A DNA stretch of 64,000 nucleotides from assembly GCF_014174515.1 (NCBI RefSeq), contig NZ_JACJUG010000020.1, positions 1 through 64,000 on the forward strand, given 5' to 3'. Source of the stretch: Mitsuaria sp. WAJ17. Its GTDB lineage: Bacteria > Pseudomonadota > Gammaproteobacteria > Burkholderiales > Burkholderiaceae_C. Below, piece after piece: positions 52,374 to 61,703 of the stretch. The number at the start of each line of letters is the position of its first letter. Position 1 is the first letter of the stretch. The notes beneath the pieces were generated by a model. That model saw nothing but the letters and a program-made list of their open reading frames with translations. It did not search any database and had not been told where the DNA came from. Made by a program: the position numbers and the translations under genes.

Positions 52374-54341
52374 ATGAATGAAGGATTGAAGCGCCTGGCC
52401 GCATCATTGCGTCCGGGCCTTGTGGCAGGGACGGCGTCCGCCCTCCTGGCGGCATGCGGTGGCGGTGGCAGCGGGTTGGATCCCGCCCCGGCCTGCAGCC
52501 CGGGCACGGTGACGCTGGTGGCCTCCGGCGCGCCGCAGGCCGGCCGCAACGTGGAAGCGCAGGCCCAGGCCTGCGGCTTCACGCTGGGCGACCCGCAGTG
52601 GACGCAGACCCAGGGCGCGACCCTGCCCCTGATGTCCGCCCGTTCGGCGGCGATCAGCGTGGAGCCGGCAGCGGGTGACTACGGCTTCAGCTTCAGCTAC
52701 CTGGATGCCCAGGGGCAGCGCAAGTCGCTGCCCCTGCAGCTCTCGGTGCCGGCGTCCACGGGTCCGGCCCTGGTTGTGCGCGGCGATCCCTCCCTGTGGA
52801 GCGGTGATGGCGCCTCGCTGCGCGCCTGGCTGCCCTCCTTGAGCGCCGCCGAGGCCGCCGGCGCGACCTACAGCTGGACCCAGACCGATGGCCCCAGCGC
52901 CCAGGGCCTGCAGGGCCAGGACACGGCCCGCCTGCTGTTCAAGGGTCCCGCGGTGAGCAAGGACGTGGCGATGAAGTTCCGCGTCGATGTGAAGCTCGCC
53001 AGCGGCCAGTCGCTGAGCCAGTCCTTCCAGATGCTGCTGCTGCCCCAGCCCGGCGGCACCGCGCAGCCCCTCTTTGACGCCAGCAATCCCAGCTCGCGCG
53101 TCTACCCCTATCTGCAGAATGGCCCCCGTGCGGAGGCCCTGGCTGCCTGCATCTACAGCCCACAGCTGGACCGCGGCAACCTCTGCCCCATGAGCCGCCT
53201 GCCCATGCTGGGCACCGAGACCGGTGGTGCCACGCCCACGGTGGAGCAGGTCATGGCCCGCGTGCTGGTCAGCCATGACTGGATGGCCCAGGTTTTCGAG
53301 CGCTACCTGCGCGAGCAGGACACCCACGGCGACTTCCGCAACCTGCTGAAGGCGACCACCGCCGTGGTCATCGGCGCCCGCGTGCGCCCGGCCTTCTACT
53401 GGAGTGCCACCGGCGCCATCTACCTGGACGCCAGCTACCTGTGGCTGACCCCCCAGCAGCGCGATACCGTCAGCGAGACGCCCGACCCCCGCGCCGATTT
53501 CGGCGGCGACCTGGGCTACACCATGCTGTGGCGCTACGTGAAGGACAAGGGCTATGCCGGCGGCAGCTATCCCGTTGCCGAGCGCAAGACCCGCGAGCTG
53601 CCCGACCTGCATGCACGCCTGGGCAGCCTGCTGTACCACGAGCTGACCCATGCGGGCGACTTCACGCCGCCGCGCCTGCACAGCGTGCTGAACCCGGCCC
53701 TGCGCGTGTTCCAGGTTGACGCCGGCGTGACCGCCTCGGATGACCTGGCCGCCAAGCTGCCGCTGCGTTCCGCCGAGATGGTGGGCCTGGGCAAGGTGCA
53801 GTTCTTCGGCAAGGCCTCGACCGCCGCCCAGCGTGCCTACACGCCCCAGGACATCACTGGCTTCTTCGAGCCCGACCGCGCCACGGACGAATACAACTAC
53901 TCCCTGCCCGATGGCGCCAGCGTGGGCCGCGAGGACGCCGCCATGCTGGCCGAGGAGGCCATGATGCAGCTGCGCTTCGGCATCCTGCGCGACGTAGCCA
54001 TCACCCCGCCAATGACGGCCGCCAGCACCAGCTCGAACATCCTGCTGAGCTGGGGCCAGCGCGGCCGCGTGGGCGAGGCGAAGATCAAGCCGCGTGTGGC
54101 CCTGGTGATGTCGCAGGTCATGCCCTGGATCGCTCCCGACGAGCTCGACAAGCTGGCCACGCCACAGGCCCTGCCCGCCGGCAAGAGCTGGCTGGCCACC
54201 CTGGACCCCGCGGCCGCAGCCCGTCCCTCCGAGGCCCAGCGCCGCCAGGCCGACGAGGCGCTGCAGGAGATGGGCGGTCGCCGCCAGGATCGTCGCCGCG
54301 CCGCGAACCTTCAGCGCGATTTCCGGCCATCTGCCCAGTGA
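52374..54341 (+). CDS. Large lipoprotein with HExxH metalloprotease-like motif
   Basis: This 655-residue exported lipoprotein has a signal peptide with lipobox LLAAC (Cys28) followed by GGGGSG. Residues about 35-260 look beta-rich, like immunoglobulin or PKD-type modules (ATYSWTQTDGPSAQGLQGQDTARLLFKG). The second half carries HELTH at 422-426 in LGSLLYHELTHAGDFTPP, a zincin-type active site with Glu423 as catalytic base; a later acidic cluster (MLAEEAMMQLRFG) could give the third ligand. I do not recognise a named family. An outer-membrane-anchored peptidase is the most economical guess. Confidence 0.8.
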   Translation: MNEGLKRLAASLRPGLVAGTASALLAACGGGGSGLDPAPACSPGTVTLVASGAPQAGRNVEAQAQACGFTLGDPQWTQTQGATLPLMSARSAAISVEPAAGDYGFSFSYLDAQGQRKSLPLQLSVPASTGPALVVRGDPSLWSGDGASLRAWLPSLSAAEAAGATYSWTQTDGPSAQGLQGQDTARLLFKGPAVSKDVAMKFRVDVKLASGQSLSQSFQMLLLPQPGGTAQPLFDASNPSSRVYPYLQNGPRAEALAACIYSPQLDRGNLCPMSRLPMLGTETGGATPTVEQVMARVLVSHDWMAQVFERYLREQDTHGDFRNLLKATTAVVIGARVRPAFYWSATGAIYLDASYLWLTPQQRDTVSETPDPRADFGGDLGYTMLWRYVKDKGYAGGSYPVAERKTRELPDLHARLGSLLYHELTHAGDFTPPRLHSVLNPALRVFQVDAGVTASDDLAAKLPLRSAEMVGLGKVQFFGKASTAAQRAYTPQDITGFFEPDRATDEYNYSLPDGASVGREDAAMLAEEAMMQLRFGILRDVAITPPMTAASTSSNILLSWGQRGRVGEAKIKPRVALVMSQVMPWIAPDELDKLATPQALPAGKSWLATLDPAAAARPSEAQRRQADEALQEMGGRRQDRRRAANLQRDFRPSAQ

Positions 54342-54402
54342 TGCGAGCCTGAGCGCCGGTGCCTGGCTGGCCGTCGGGGCATGAGCCGGGCATGATCCCG
54401 CC

Positions 54403-54973
54403 ATGCCCCGAGCGAGCCCTCTCCAGCTGACGCTGTTCAGTGCTGGGCTTGTCATTTCCACGACCACGCCGGCTGCGCCGCCGCGTGGCGCAGGCCCTGG
54501 CCTCGGGAGAGGCCGACCGGCTGTGCGACTCTTTGCCCGCCTGGCTGCCCGAGGCCGATGGGGTCATCACCCGGCGGGATCGCGAGGCGCCGGCCTCGCT
54601 GCGCGAGCGGGCCTCCCATCATGTGGGCGCCGTGCGCGGCTACGCCTACCCCGAGCTGGAAGCCCAACTGGGCGAGGCGAACTGGCGCGAGGAGGCCCCC
54701 AATGCCGCAGCCAGCCTGCGCAGGCCGGCCCTGGGCCGCGGGGACCACGCTGCCGTGTCGCAGCGTTTCCTGCAGTATCCGCAGCGCATCGGCAGCTTGA
54801 CCGTGCCCCTGCATGCGCCGCTGCCCGTCAGCAGCGGCCAGACCCGGTGCGCGCCGTCGCCGCGCGGCAGCATCGGGCTGGACGCCCTCAACCAGGCCCT
54901 TGCCGAGATCGTCAGCGACGGCAGCCTGGAGCGCAGGCTGCCGTCGCTACCGCTGAACGCCCGCCTCACTTGA
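54403..54973 (+). pseudogene. Decayed family 3 solute-binding protein
   Basis: The frame from 54440 reads like the latter two thirds of a small SBP_bac_3 periplasmic protein: ASGEADRLCDSLPAWLP, VGAVRGYAYPELEAQLGEANW, SLRRPALGRGDHAAVSQR, TRCAPSPRGSIGLDALNQALAEIVSDGSLERRL. The first lobe and any signal peptide are missing or shifted to another frame (the ATG at 54403 opens a different frame). No convincing start precedes the conserved part. I therefore call it a remnant. It lies between the HExxH lipoprotein and a convergent TonB receptor. Confidence 0.55.
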
Positions 54974-54979
54974 AGCGGC

Positions 54980-57724
54980 TCATTTGAAACGATATTGCAG
55001 GCTGGCGTAGACGAAGCGGCCGCGCGGGTCGGTATAGCTCGGGTCATAGCCAGAGAGGAAGAACCAGGCTTGCTGGGAGTAGGGCGGCGCGGTGTTGAGC
55101 AGGTTCTTGATCCCGGCGCGCAAGGTCAGGTTCGAGGTGGCGTTCCACGCGCCAGTCAGATCCCACAGCGAGTAGGCCTTCACCGTGCGGTCGGGCTTGC
55201 TCAGGATCGAGTGGTCGGTGTAGCTTGAAAGGTAGCTGTTGGACAGCGTGGCGCTCCAGTCGCCCTGCTCCCAGTCGGCGCTCACCGTGTGGCGCCAGCG
55301 CTGCACCACGCCATCGTTGATGAAGTGGCCGAGGTTGCTGACGTAGGGGTCGCCGTTGCCGGTCTGCTGCTTGGAGCTGAGCGTCAGCGTGCCGTTGAAA
55401 CGCAGGCCGAAGGTGCCCAGGCTGCTCTTGAGGCCGCTCATCGAGGCCGCGAAGTCCAGGCCGGCGATCTTCTGCCCGCCGCGGTTCTCCTTGACCAGGT
55501 CGATGTGGTCGATGACGTTGTCCTCGTCGCGGTGGACCAGGCTGCCGTACTTGGCGAGGTCGGCGAGGATCACGTCCACGCCCAGGGTGCTGATCAGGTC
55601 GCGCTTCTTGATGTTCCAGTAGTCGATGCTCAGGTTCACGCCCTGGCGGGGCTCGAAGACGGCGCCGAAGCTGAACTGGCTGGACTTCTCGGGCTTCAGG
55701 TTCGGGTTGCTGTAGTTGCGCGTGACCCAGAGGTCCGCGCAGTCGGTGGCGGTGGCGTCGGGGTCGGCGGCCAGGCACACCGGATCCACCACCGTGGCGG
55801 AGCTGCCTTCGGTCACGGGACGGTACAGGTCGGTCAGGCTGGGGGCGCGGAAGCCCGAGCCCACCGAGGCCCGCAGCAGCAGGGACTTGTCCGCCGTGTA
55901 CTTCAGGCCCAGCTTGGGACTTACGGCGCTGCCGGTGCGCTGGTAGTGCTCGTAGCGCACGGCCGCCTGCAGTTCCAGCGCCTTCGTGACCGGCGCACTC
56001 AGTTCGGCGTAGAGGCCTGCCACGCGGCGTGACTGGCCGAAGTCGGCATCGGGCCCCTGCGAGGTCTCGCCAAGGATCAGGTCCTTCGCCAGGGCCTCCG
56101 ACTGGTGGTAGTTCTGGCGTTCGCGGCGCAGCTCGCCGCCGACGGCCAGGGCCAGGTCTCCTCCTTCAAGCTTGGCGAGGGCGCTGGAGGCCTTGAAGTC
56201 GAGGCTGCTCATCGTGCCGGTGGCGTTGCGGACTTCACCGCGAATCTGGGCCTTCTCGTAGAGCGCCAGGCCTTCGGCGCCGGACGGCCCGAAGGGATTC
56301 AGCGTGCCGGCAGCAAATCCGTCCAGGATCATCTGCTCGTTCAGGTAGCCCTGGTAGTCGCGGTCGGACACCTTGTTGCGGCTGTGGTTGAGCGCGAACT
56401 CGTAGTCCCAGCCCCGCAGCGTGCCGTTCATGCCGGCGACGACGCGCTGGCCGGTGGAGACCAGCTCGCTGGTGCGCAGGCCGGCCTCGATCAGGCGGGT
56501 GCGCACCGTGATGATGCGGTCCTCGTCGGCGGCGTCCAGCGTGGCCAGGCTGGTCTTGGACAGGGCGGCGACCTTGGAGACGTCCATGTCAGCGTTGACG
56601 CGGTTGGGCGTGCCCGAGTACAGCGTGCGCGAGCGGCTCAGAGCCGCCTCGGCGAAGAACTGGTGGCCCTGGCCCAGGTCCGCGACGCCGCGCGTGAAGA
56701 GGTTGGTCTTGCTGGACTTCGGATAGAGCTCGATGTCCCGCATGTAGTCGTAGGTGCAGCCATCCACGCCGCCGATGCCGGCCGGCAGATACAGCGAGGC
56801 CGGCGCATTGCAGCCCGTGGCTGCCGCCGGGTTGATGGTCCGCGTGCTGATGACGGTCTTGCCGTTGGTGGAGAAGCCGTCGTCGATGAGGATGTCGCGC
56901 TGGCTGCGGCTCAGGATCAGGTTGCCCGGGAAGCTCGCGCTGGAGAGCAGGTCCGGCAGGTTCTTGGGGATCTCGAGCTCGTCGATGAACTTGCGCTGGC
57001 TGGCGTTGAGCGGAGAGGTCTTCTGCAGGTCCAGCACCGCGAAGACGTTGAAGCCGTCGCGTGTCAGGTCTCCGAAGCCGCCCGCGATGGAGGCCGTGCG
57101 CTTGCCACCGCCGCCCTCGCTGCTGTTGCCGGCGCTGGCGTTGAGCTCGATGCCCTGGTAGTCCTTGCGGGTGATGAAGTTGATCACGCCGCCGATGGCG
57201 TCGCTGCCGTAGAGCGCCGAGGCACCGTCCAGCAGGATCTCCACGCGCTGGATGGCGGCGGCCGGGATGTTGTTGAGGTCCACGCCAGCCGCATCGCCCG
57301 GCGAGGCGAAATTGGCCATGCGCCGGCCGTTGAGCAGCACCAGGGTCGAGGACACGCCGATGCCGCGCAGGTTGGCGCCGTTCATGCCCATCTGGTCACG
57401 GAAGCCGCCGTAGGCCACGCTGCCGCCGTCAGTCAGGTTGTTGGTGCTGGCGCTGAGCCGCGCCACGATCTCGGCGGCGGTGGTGAGGCCCTGCTTGACG
57501 ATGTCCTGGCGGGTCAGCACCTGCACGGGCAGGGCGGTCTCGGACTCCAGGCGCTTGATGGCCGAGCCGGTGATCTCCACCTTCTGCAGCTGGGCGTCGA
57601 CGGGCGGCTGCTGGGCCCAGGCCGGTGCGCTGGCCAGGCACAGCAGCACCGCCCGTGCGGTGGTGCGCGGCGCAAACCGGGGCGCAGATCGGAGCGAGGG
57701 GCGGGGCGTGCGGATCATGCTCAT
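54980..57724 (-). CDS. TonB-dependent receptor, large 'oar/peptide-type'
   Basis: This 914-residue outer-membrane receptor has a signal peptide ending about APAWAQ. The plug starts KVEITGSAIKRLESETALPVQVLTRQDIVKQGLTTAAEIVARLS, with GSVAYGGFRDQMGMNGANLRGIG, VLLNGRRMANFA and VEILLDGASALYGSDAIGGVINFITRKDYQG; the barrel ends YASLQYRFK. This plug style is common in receptors for peptides and carbohydrates in heterotrophs rather than siderophore receptors, and no Fur box is seen. GGGAG lies five bases before the ATG at 57724. It is divergent from a cyanophycinase gene, which suggests import of its products. Confidence 0.9.
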   Translation of the reverse strand: MSMIRTPRPSLRSAPRFAPRTTARAVLLCLASAPAWAQQPPVDAQLQKVEITGSAIKRLESETALPVQVLTRQDIVKQGLTTAAEIVARLSASTNNLTDGGSVAYGGFRDQMGMNGANLRGIGVSSTLVLLNGRRMANFASPGDAAGVDLNNIPAAAIQRVEILLDGASALYGSDAIGGVINFITRKDYQGIELNASAGNSSEGGGGKRTASIAGGFGDLTRDGFNVFAVLDLQKTSPLNASQRKFIDELEIPKNLPDLLSSASFPGNLILSRSQRDILIDDGFSTNGKTVISTRTINPAAATGCNAPASLYLPAGIGGVDGCTYDYMRDIELYPKSSKTNLFTRGVADLGQGHQFFAEAALSRSRTLYSGTPNRVNADMDVSKVAALSKTSLATLDAADEDRIITVRTRLIEAGLRTSELVSTGQRVVAGMNGTLRGWDYEFALNHSRNKVSDRDYQGYLNEQMILDGFAAGTLNPFGPSGAEGLALYEKAQIRGEVRNATGTMSSLDFKASSALAKLEGGDLALAVGGELRRERQNYHQSEALAKDLILGETSQGPDADFGQSRRVAGLYAELSAPVTKALELQAAVRYEHYQRTGSAVSPKLGLKYTADKSLLLRASVGSGFRAPSLTDLYRPVTEGSSATVVDPVCLAADPDATATDCADLWVTRNYSNPNLKPEKSSQFSFGAVFEPRQGVNLSIDYWNIKKRDLISTLGVDVILADLAKYGSLVHRDEDNVIDHIDLVKENRGGQKIAGLDFAASMSGLKSSLGTFGLRFNGTLTLSSKQQTGNGDPYVSNLGHFINDGVVQRWRHTVSADWEQGDWSATLSNSYLSSYTDHSILSKPDRTVKAYSLWDLTGAWNATSNLTLRAGIKNLLNTAPPYSQQAWFFLSGYDPSYTDPRGRFVYASLQYRFK

Positions 57725-57763
57725 GGAACTCCCTGGTAACGAAGGGCGCCTTCGCGGGGCGCG

Positions 57764-57778
57764 AGGGTCAGGTCTTGC
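57764..57778 (+). repeat. Dispersed 15-base repeat, copy E (one mismatch)
   Basis: AGGGTCAGGTCTTGC differs from the other copies only at the first base. It sits in the 255-base divergent region between the TonB receptor and the cyanophycinase gene. Confidence 0.6.
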
Positions 57779-57979
57779 CTGTGCGGCTGCTGACGGGCTG
57801 AGGCATGATGGCACTGCGGTGACAGGCCCGTGAATCCTGTCCGGCGACATTTGTGCATCGCGCACAACGCCTGTCCCCCGTCTGAGGTAAAGGCTGTGCG
57901 ACTTGCGAACGGATCGCCTGCGGCCGGCCCGCATACTGACATCCTGCTGTTTGTTCCGACGTCCCGACACGCCTCTGCC

Positions 57980-59446
57980 ATGACCGTCCTGAAGAAGACC
58001 TCCCTGCCTGCCCTGCCGGCGCTCCTGGCCCTGCTGGTGCTGGCATCCGCGCCGGCCGTGCAGGCCGCCGGCAGCGACAAGAAGTCCACCACCGCCGCGC
58101 CCTCCAGCAGCACGCCGCCGCCTGCCAGCGGCATCTGGACCATCATTCCTGGCCTGGGCCGCGCCAATCCGCCCAAGCCGGCCGCGCCGGCGCCGTCGGC
58201 CAGCGCGCCGCAGGCCGGCAGCGAGCTGGCCATCAAGGGCTACGCCATTCCCATCGGCGGTGCGCTGAAGTCGGACAACGAGGAGGTCTGGGGCCGCATC
58301 GTGCAACTGGCCGGAGGCAAGGGGGCGCGCTTCGTGGTCTTCGGCACGGCCTCGGAAGATCCCGAGTCCAGCGCCAAGCAGGCGGTGGAGTTGCTGCAGC
58401 GCCGCGGTGCGGTGGCCGAGGCTCTGCCGGTGGCGCCCAAGTTCAGCTGGGTGGACCTCAACAAGGTGGTGCGCGACCCGGCCCTGATCGCCAAGGTCAA
58501 GGCCTCCAAGGGTGTGTTCTTCACGGGCGGCTCGCAGGAGCGCATCGTCGATGTACTGATGCCTGGCGGCAATGTGACGCCCATGCTGGAGGCGATCTGG
58601 GAGGTCTACCGCAAGGGCGGCGTGGTGGCCGGCACCTCGGCCGGCGCTGCCATCATGAGCTCGGTGATGTTCCGTGACGCGCCCAGCGTCATCAACATCA
58701 TGAAAGGCAAGTGGACCGAGGGCAAGCAAGTCGATCGCGGCCTGGGCTTCGTGGGCCCGGACCTCTTCGTGGACCAGCACTTTCTCAAGCGCGGCCGCTT
58801 TGGTCGCATGATCCCGCTGATGATGGCCAAGGGCTACAAGCTGGGCCTGGGCGTGGAGGAGAACAGCGCTGCCGTGATCCGCGGCGACGAGATCGAAATC
58901 ATCGGCGGCCGCGGCGCCATGATCGTGGACCTCAGTGAGGTCAAGACCGATCCCACCCTGGGCGCCTTCAACGTCACCAATGCCCGTCTGACCTACCTGG
59001 ACCATGGCGACCGCTTCAACACCCGCACGCGCATCACCACACCCACCGCCGTCAAGCTGCGCGGCCAGAAGCTGGACCCCTACGCGCCGGACTACAAGCC
59101 CTACTACACCGAGGACCTCTTCCACCTCGACATGCTGGGCGACCAGACCATCGCCAACGCCATGGCCTATCTGATCGACAGCAACAAGCCCGAGGTGCGC
59201 GGCCTGGCCTTCGACGTGATTCCCAAGACGGGCGACCCGCTGGCCGAGCTGGGCTTTCTCTTTCGCCTCTACAAGGGCAAGGGCAGCCTGGGCTGGAGCA
59301 CCGACGAGCTGGGCCCCGAGGACTACACCGTGCTGGGCCTGTACCTGGACATCACGCCAGTGCACATGCCCCATCCTCTGTATGGCACCTGGAACGGCGC
59401 CAACCGCAACAACGTCCCGCCCGAGCAGCCGCCGACGGGCCAGTGA
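57980..59446 (+). CDS. Secreted cyanophycinase (peptidase S51)
   Basis: This 488-residue exported enzyme has a signal peptide ending about PAVQA, a Ser/Pro/Ala-rich linker (about 35-80) and an S51 domain. GYAIPIGGALKSDNEEVWGRIV opens the fold, FFTGGSQERIVDVLM follows, and the nucleophile Ser220 lies in VVAGTSAGAAIMSSVM. VDQHFLKRGRFGRMIPLM and LGVEENSAAVIRGDEIEIIG complete the family pattern. Cyanophycinases cut the storage polymer cyanophycin into beta-Asp-Arg dipeptides; secreted forms let heterotrophs feed on polymer released by others. The C-terminal 130 residues are an extension beyond the core. The ATG at 57980 gives a proper signal peptide. Confidence 0.9.
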   Translation: MTVLKKTSLPALPALLALLVLASAPAVQAAGSDKKSTTAAPSSSTPPPASGIWTIIPGLGRANPPKPAAPAPSASAPQAGSELAIKGYAIPIGGALKSDNEEVWGRIVQLAGGKGARFVVFGTASEDPESSAKQAVELLQRRGAVAEALPVAPKFSWVDLNKVVRDPALIAKVKASKGVFFTGGSQERIVDVLMPGGNVTPMLEAIWEVYRKGGVVAGTSAGAAIMSSVMFRDAPSVINIMKGKWTEGKQVDRGLGFVGPDLFVDQHFLKRGRFGRMIPLMMAKGYKLGLGVEENSAAVIRGDEIEIIGGRGAMIVDLSEVKTDPTLGAFNVTNARLTYLDHGDRFNTRTRITTPTAVKLRGQKLDPYAPDYKPYYTEDLFHLDMLGDQTIANAMAYLIDSNKPEVRGLAFDVIPKTGDPLAELGFLFRLYKGKGSLGWSTDELGPEDYTVLGLYLDITPVHMPHPLYGTWNGANRNNVPPEQPPTGQ

Positions 59447-59552
59447 GGGCCAGGGCTTGATGGTGCCCAAACCGTCGCTCGTCGCCTGAGCCTGGCGGGC
59501 GGTGGGGCTGGCGGCGCACACTCGGCAGCTTTGCTGCTGACCGAGACTGACC

Positions 59553-61628
59553 ATGCGCAAGACCTGCCCCTCCTTCCTCAGCTCCTCGCTGGCCGCCGCC
59601 CTGGGCCTGGCCGGCCTGTTCAGCCTGGCCGGCCCGGCGCAGGCCGACGAGGGCATGTGGACCTTCGACAACGCCCCGCTGCCGCTGATCCAGCAGCGCT
59701 ATGGGATCACCCTGAGCCCGGCCTGGCTGGAGCATGTGCGCAAGTCGGCCGTGCGCTTCGGGGCCTCGGCCAGCTTCGTCTCCAAGGACGGCTTGCTGCT
59801 GACCAACCACCACGTGGCACGCGGCTGCATCGCCCGCCTGTCCAGCGCCGAGCGCGACCTGATCGCCAACGGCTTCGTGGCCGCCACGCGCGAGCAGGAG
59901 CTGCAGTGCCCGGGGGCGGACGCCCGCGTGCTGATGTCCTGGGAGGACGTCACCGCCGTCGTCACCGGCGCCGCCAAGCCTGGCATGAGCGATGCCGAGG
60001 CCGCCGCCGCCCGCAAGGCCGCCATCGCCACCCTGGAGGGAGACTGCAAGGCCAGCACCGGCATGAAGTGCGACGTGGTGACGCTCTACAGCGGCGCGAT
60101 CTACCACCTCTACCGCTACAAGGAATGGCAGGACGTGCGCCTCGTGGTGGCGCCCGAGGGTCATGCCTCCGACTTCGGCGGCGACCCGGACAACTTCAAC
60201 TTTCCCCGCTTCGCCCTGGACTTCAGCCTGCTGCGCGTCTACGAGAACGGCAAGCCGGTGCAACCCGAGCACTACCTGAAGCTTGCCAACCAGGCGCCCA
60301 AGGAAGGCGATCCGGTCTTCGTCATCGGCCACCCGGGCAACACCGACCGCCTCAACACCGTGGCCCAGCTGCAGGCCAAGCGGGACGTGCTGCTGCCCCT
60401 GGCCCTGGATGGCGCCAAGGCGCAGCTGAAGATGCTGGCCGCCTACGGCGCGCAGTCCCCCGAGAGTGCCCGCCGTGCCCACGCCCTGGTGGCCGGCATC
60501 GCAAACACGCTGAAGGCCAACACGGGCCAGCTCAAGTCCCTGCAGGACGCCGCCAACTTCGAGCGCAAGCGCCAGGAGGAGGCGCAGTTCCGAGCCGGCT
60601 ATGCCAAGCTGAGCCGCAAAGACGACCCCTGGGCCCAGATCGAGTCCGCCACCCGCCGTCAGGTCGAGCTGGCACGCGAGGCGGCCTTTGCCAACAGCGG
60701 CTTCAACAGCCTGCTGGGCACGGCCCTGACCCTGGTCGAGATCGCACGGGAGCGTGCCCTGCCCGAGGGAGAGCGTATGCGGGGCTACTCGGCCAACGGC
60801 CTGGCCGCGGCCGAGCGCCGCGTGCGCGCCGATGTGCCCACCTACAAGGACCTGGAGCAGGCGCGCTACGCCCTGCAGCTGGAGCGCGCCCTGCAGGCCT
60901 TGGGCAAGGACCATCCCTTCGTGAAGGCCGCCCTGGGCTCGCAGGCGCCGGCCGCGGCGGCCCACGCCCTGATCCAGGGCAGCCGCCTGGACGAGCGCGC
61001 CGAGCGCGTGCGCCTGCTGGAAGGCGGCGCGGCGGCCATCGAGGCCTCGACCGACCCGGCCATCGTGCTGGCCCGCAGCCTGTACCCGCTGCAGCGCGAG
61101 CTGTCCCGCCGCATGGAGCGCGAGGTGGACGAACCCCTCAAGCGCGCCGCCGAGCAGTTGGGCCGCGCCCGCTTCGAGCTGATGGGCAAGAGCGTGCCGC
61201 CCGACGCCACCGGCACCCTGCGCTTCAGCTACGGCCGCCTGGCGGGCTATGAGAGCGAGGGCTACCGCCTGCCCTACAAGACCGTCTTCGGCGGCCTCTT
61301 CGCCCGCGCCGACGCCTTCGACAACGTGCCGCCCTTCAAGGTCGCGCCCAAGGTGGCCGCCGCCCGTGACAAGCTGGACATGAGCGTGCCCATGAACTTC
61401 GTCTCAACCAACGACATCATCGGCGGCAACTCCGGCTCGCCCATCGTCAACAAGGACGGCGAGCTCGTGGGCCTGATCTTCGACGGCAACCTCGACAGCC
61501 TGGGCGGCCGCTTCCTCTACGACGAGCGCCAGAACCGCGCCACCTCGGTGGACGTGCGCGCCATCCTGCAGGCCCTGGAAAAGGTCTACGGTGCACCGCA
61601 TGTCGCCCGGGAGCTGCGCGGGCAGTAA
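59553..61628 (+). CDS. S46-family dipeptidyl-peptidase (DPP7/DPP11-like)
   Basis: This 691-residue exported serine peptidase has a signal peptide ending about PAQADE. Chymotrypsin-fold motifs are His86/His87 in LLTNHHVARGC, Asp in HASDFGGDPDNFNFPRF, and Ser627 in IIGGNSGSPIVNKDGELVGLIFDG; a long helical domain lies between. In the segment following the Ser, LIFDGNLDSLGG carries Gly where DPP11 enzymes have the Arg that selects acidic residues, so DPP7-like preference for hydrophobic P1 residues is expected. It follows the cyanophycinase after 106 bases and a convergent terminator ends it. Confidence 0.93.
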   Translation: MRKTCPSFLSSSLAAALGLAGLFSLAGPAQADEGMWTFDNAPLPLIQQRYGITLSPAWLEHVRKSAVRFGASASFVSKDGLLLTNHHVARGCIARLSSAERDLIANGFVAATREQELQCPGADARVLMSWEDVTAVVTGAAKPGMSDAEAAAARKAAIATLEGDCKASTGMKCDVVTLYSGAIYHLYRYKEWQDVRLVVAPEGHASDFGGDPDNFNFPRFALDFSLLRVYENGKPVQPEHYLKLANQAPKEGDPVFVIGHPGNTDRLNTVAQLQAKRDVLLPLALDGAKAQLKMLAAYGAQSPESARRAHALVAGIANTLKANTGQLKSLQDAANFERKRQEEAQFRAGYAKLSRKDDPWAQIESATRRQVELAREAAFANSGFNSLLGTALTLVEIARERALPEGERMRGYSANGLAAAERRVRADVPTYKDLEQARYALQLERALQALGKDHPFVKAALGSQAPAAAAHALIQGSRLDERAERVRLLEGGAAAIEASTDPAIVLARSLYPLQRELSRRMEREVDEPLKRAAEQLGRARFELMGKSVPPDATGTLRFSYGRLAGYESEGYRLPYKTVFGGLFARADAFDNVPPFKVAPKVAAARDKLDMSVPMNFVSTNDIIGGNSGSPIVNKDGELVGLIFDGNLDSLGGRFLYDERQNRATSVDVRAILQALEKVYGAPHVARELRGQ

Positions 61629-61654
61629 GGCGCCGCTAGGCATCCACCATGAAA

Positions 61655-61678
61655 AAGGCCCGCCGGACGGCGGGCCTT
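61655..61678. terminator. Bidirectional terminator after the S46 peptidase gene
   Basis: AAGGCCCGCC-GGAC-GGCGGGCCTT is a ten-pair stem. On the minus strand it is followed by TTTTTC, making it a good terminator for the lipoprotein gene ending at 61704; on the plus strand the tail TTGT is weak. Confidence 0.82.
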
Positions 61679-61703
61679 GTCATGTGGGCTGATACAGCGG
61701 TGC

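Noticed and set aside
52404..54467. Long minus-strand frame opposite the HExxH lipoprotein
   Set aside because: Composition is typical of a GC-rich shadow frame, with no motif and no ribosome site. The plus strand has a signal peptide, lipobox and HELTH motif.
57725..59671. Upstream extension of the TonB receptor frame to over 1500 codons
   Set aside because: The extension crosses the cyanophycinase gene on the opposite strand. The signal peptide and GGGAG ribosome site fix the start at 57724.
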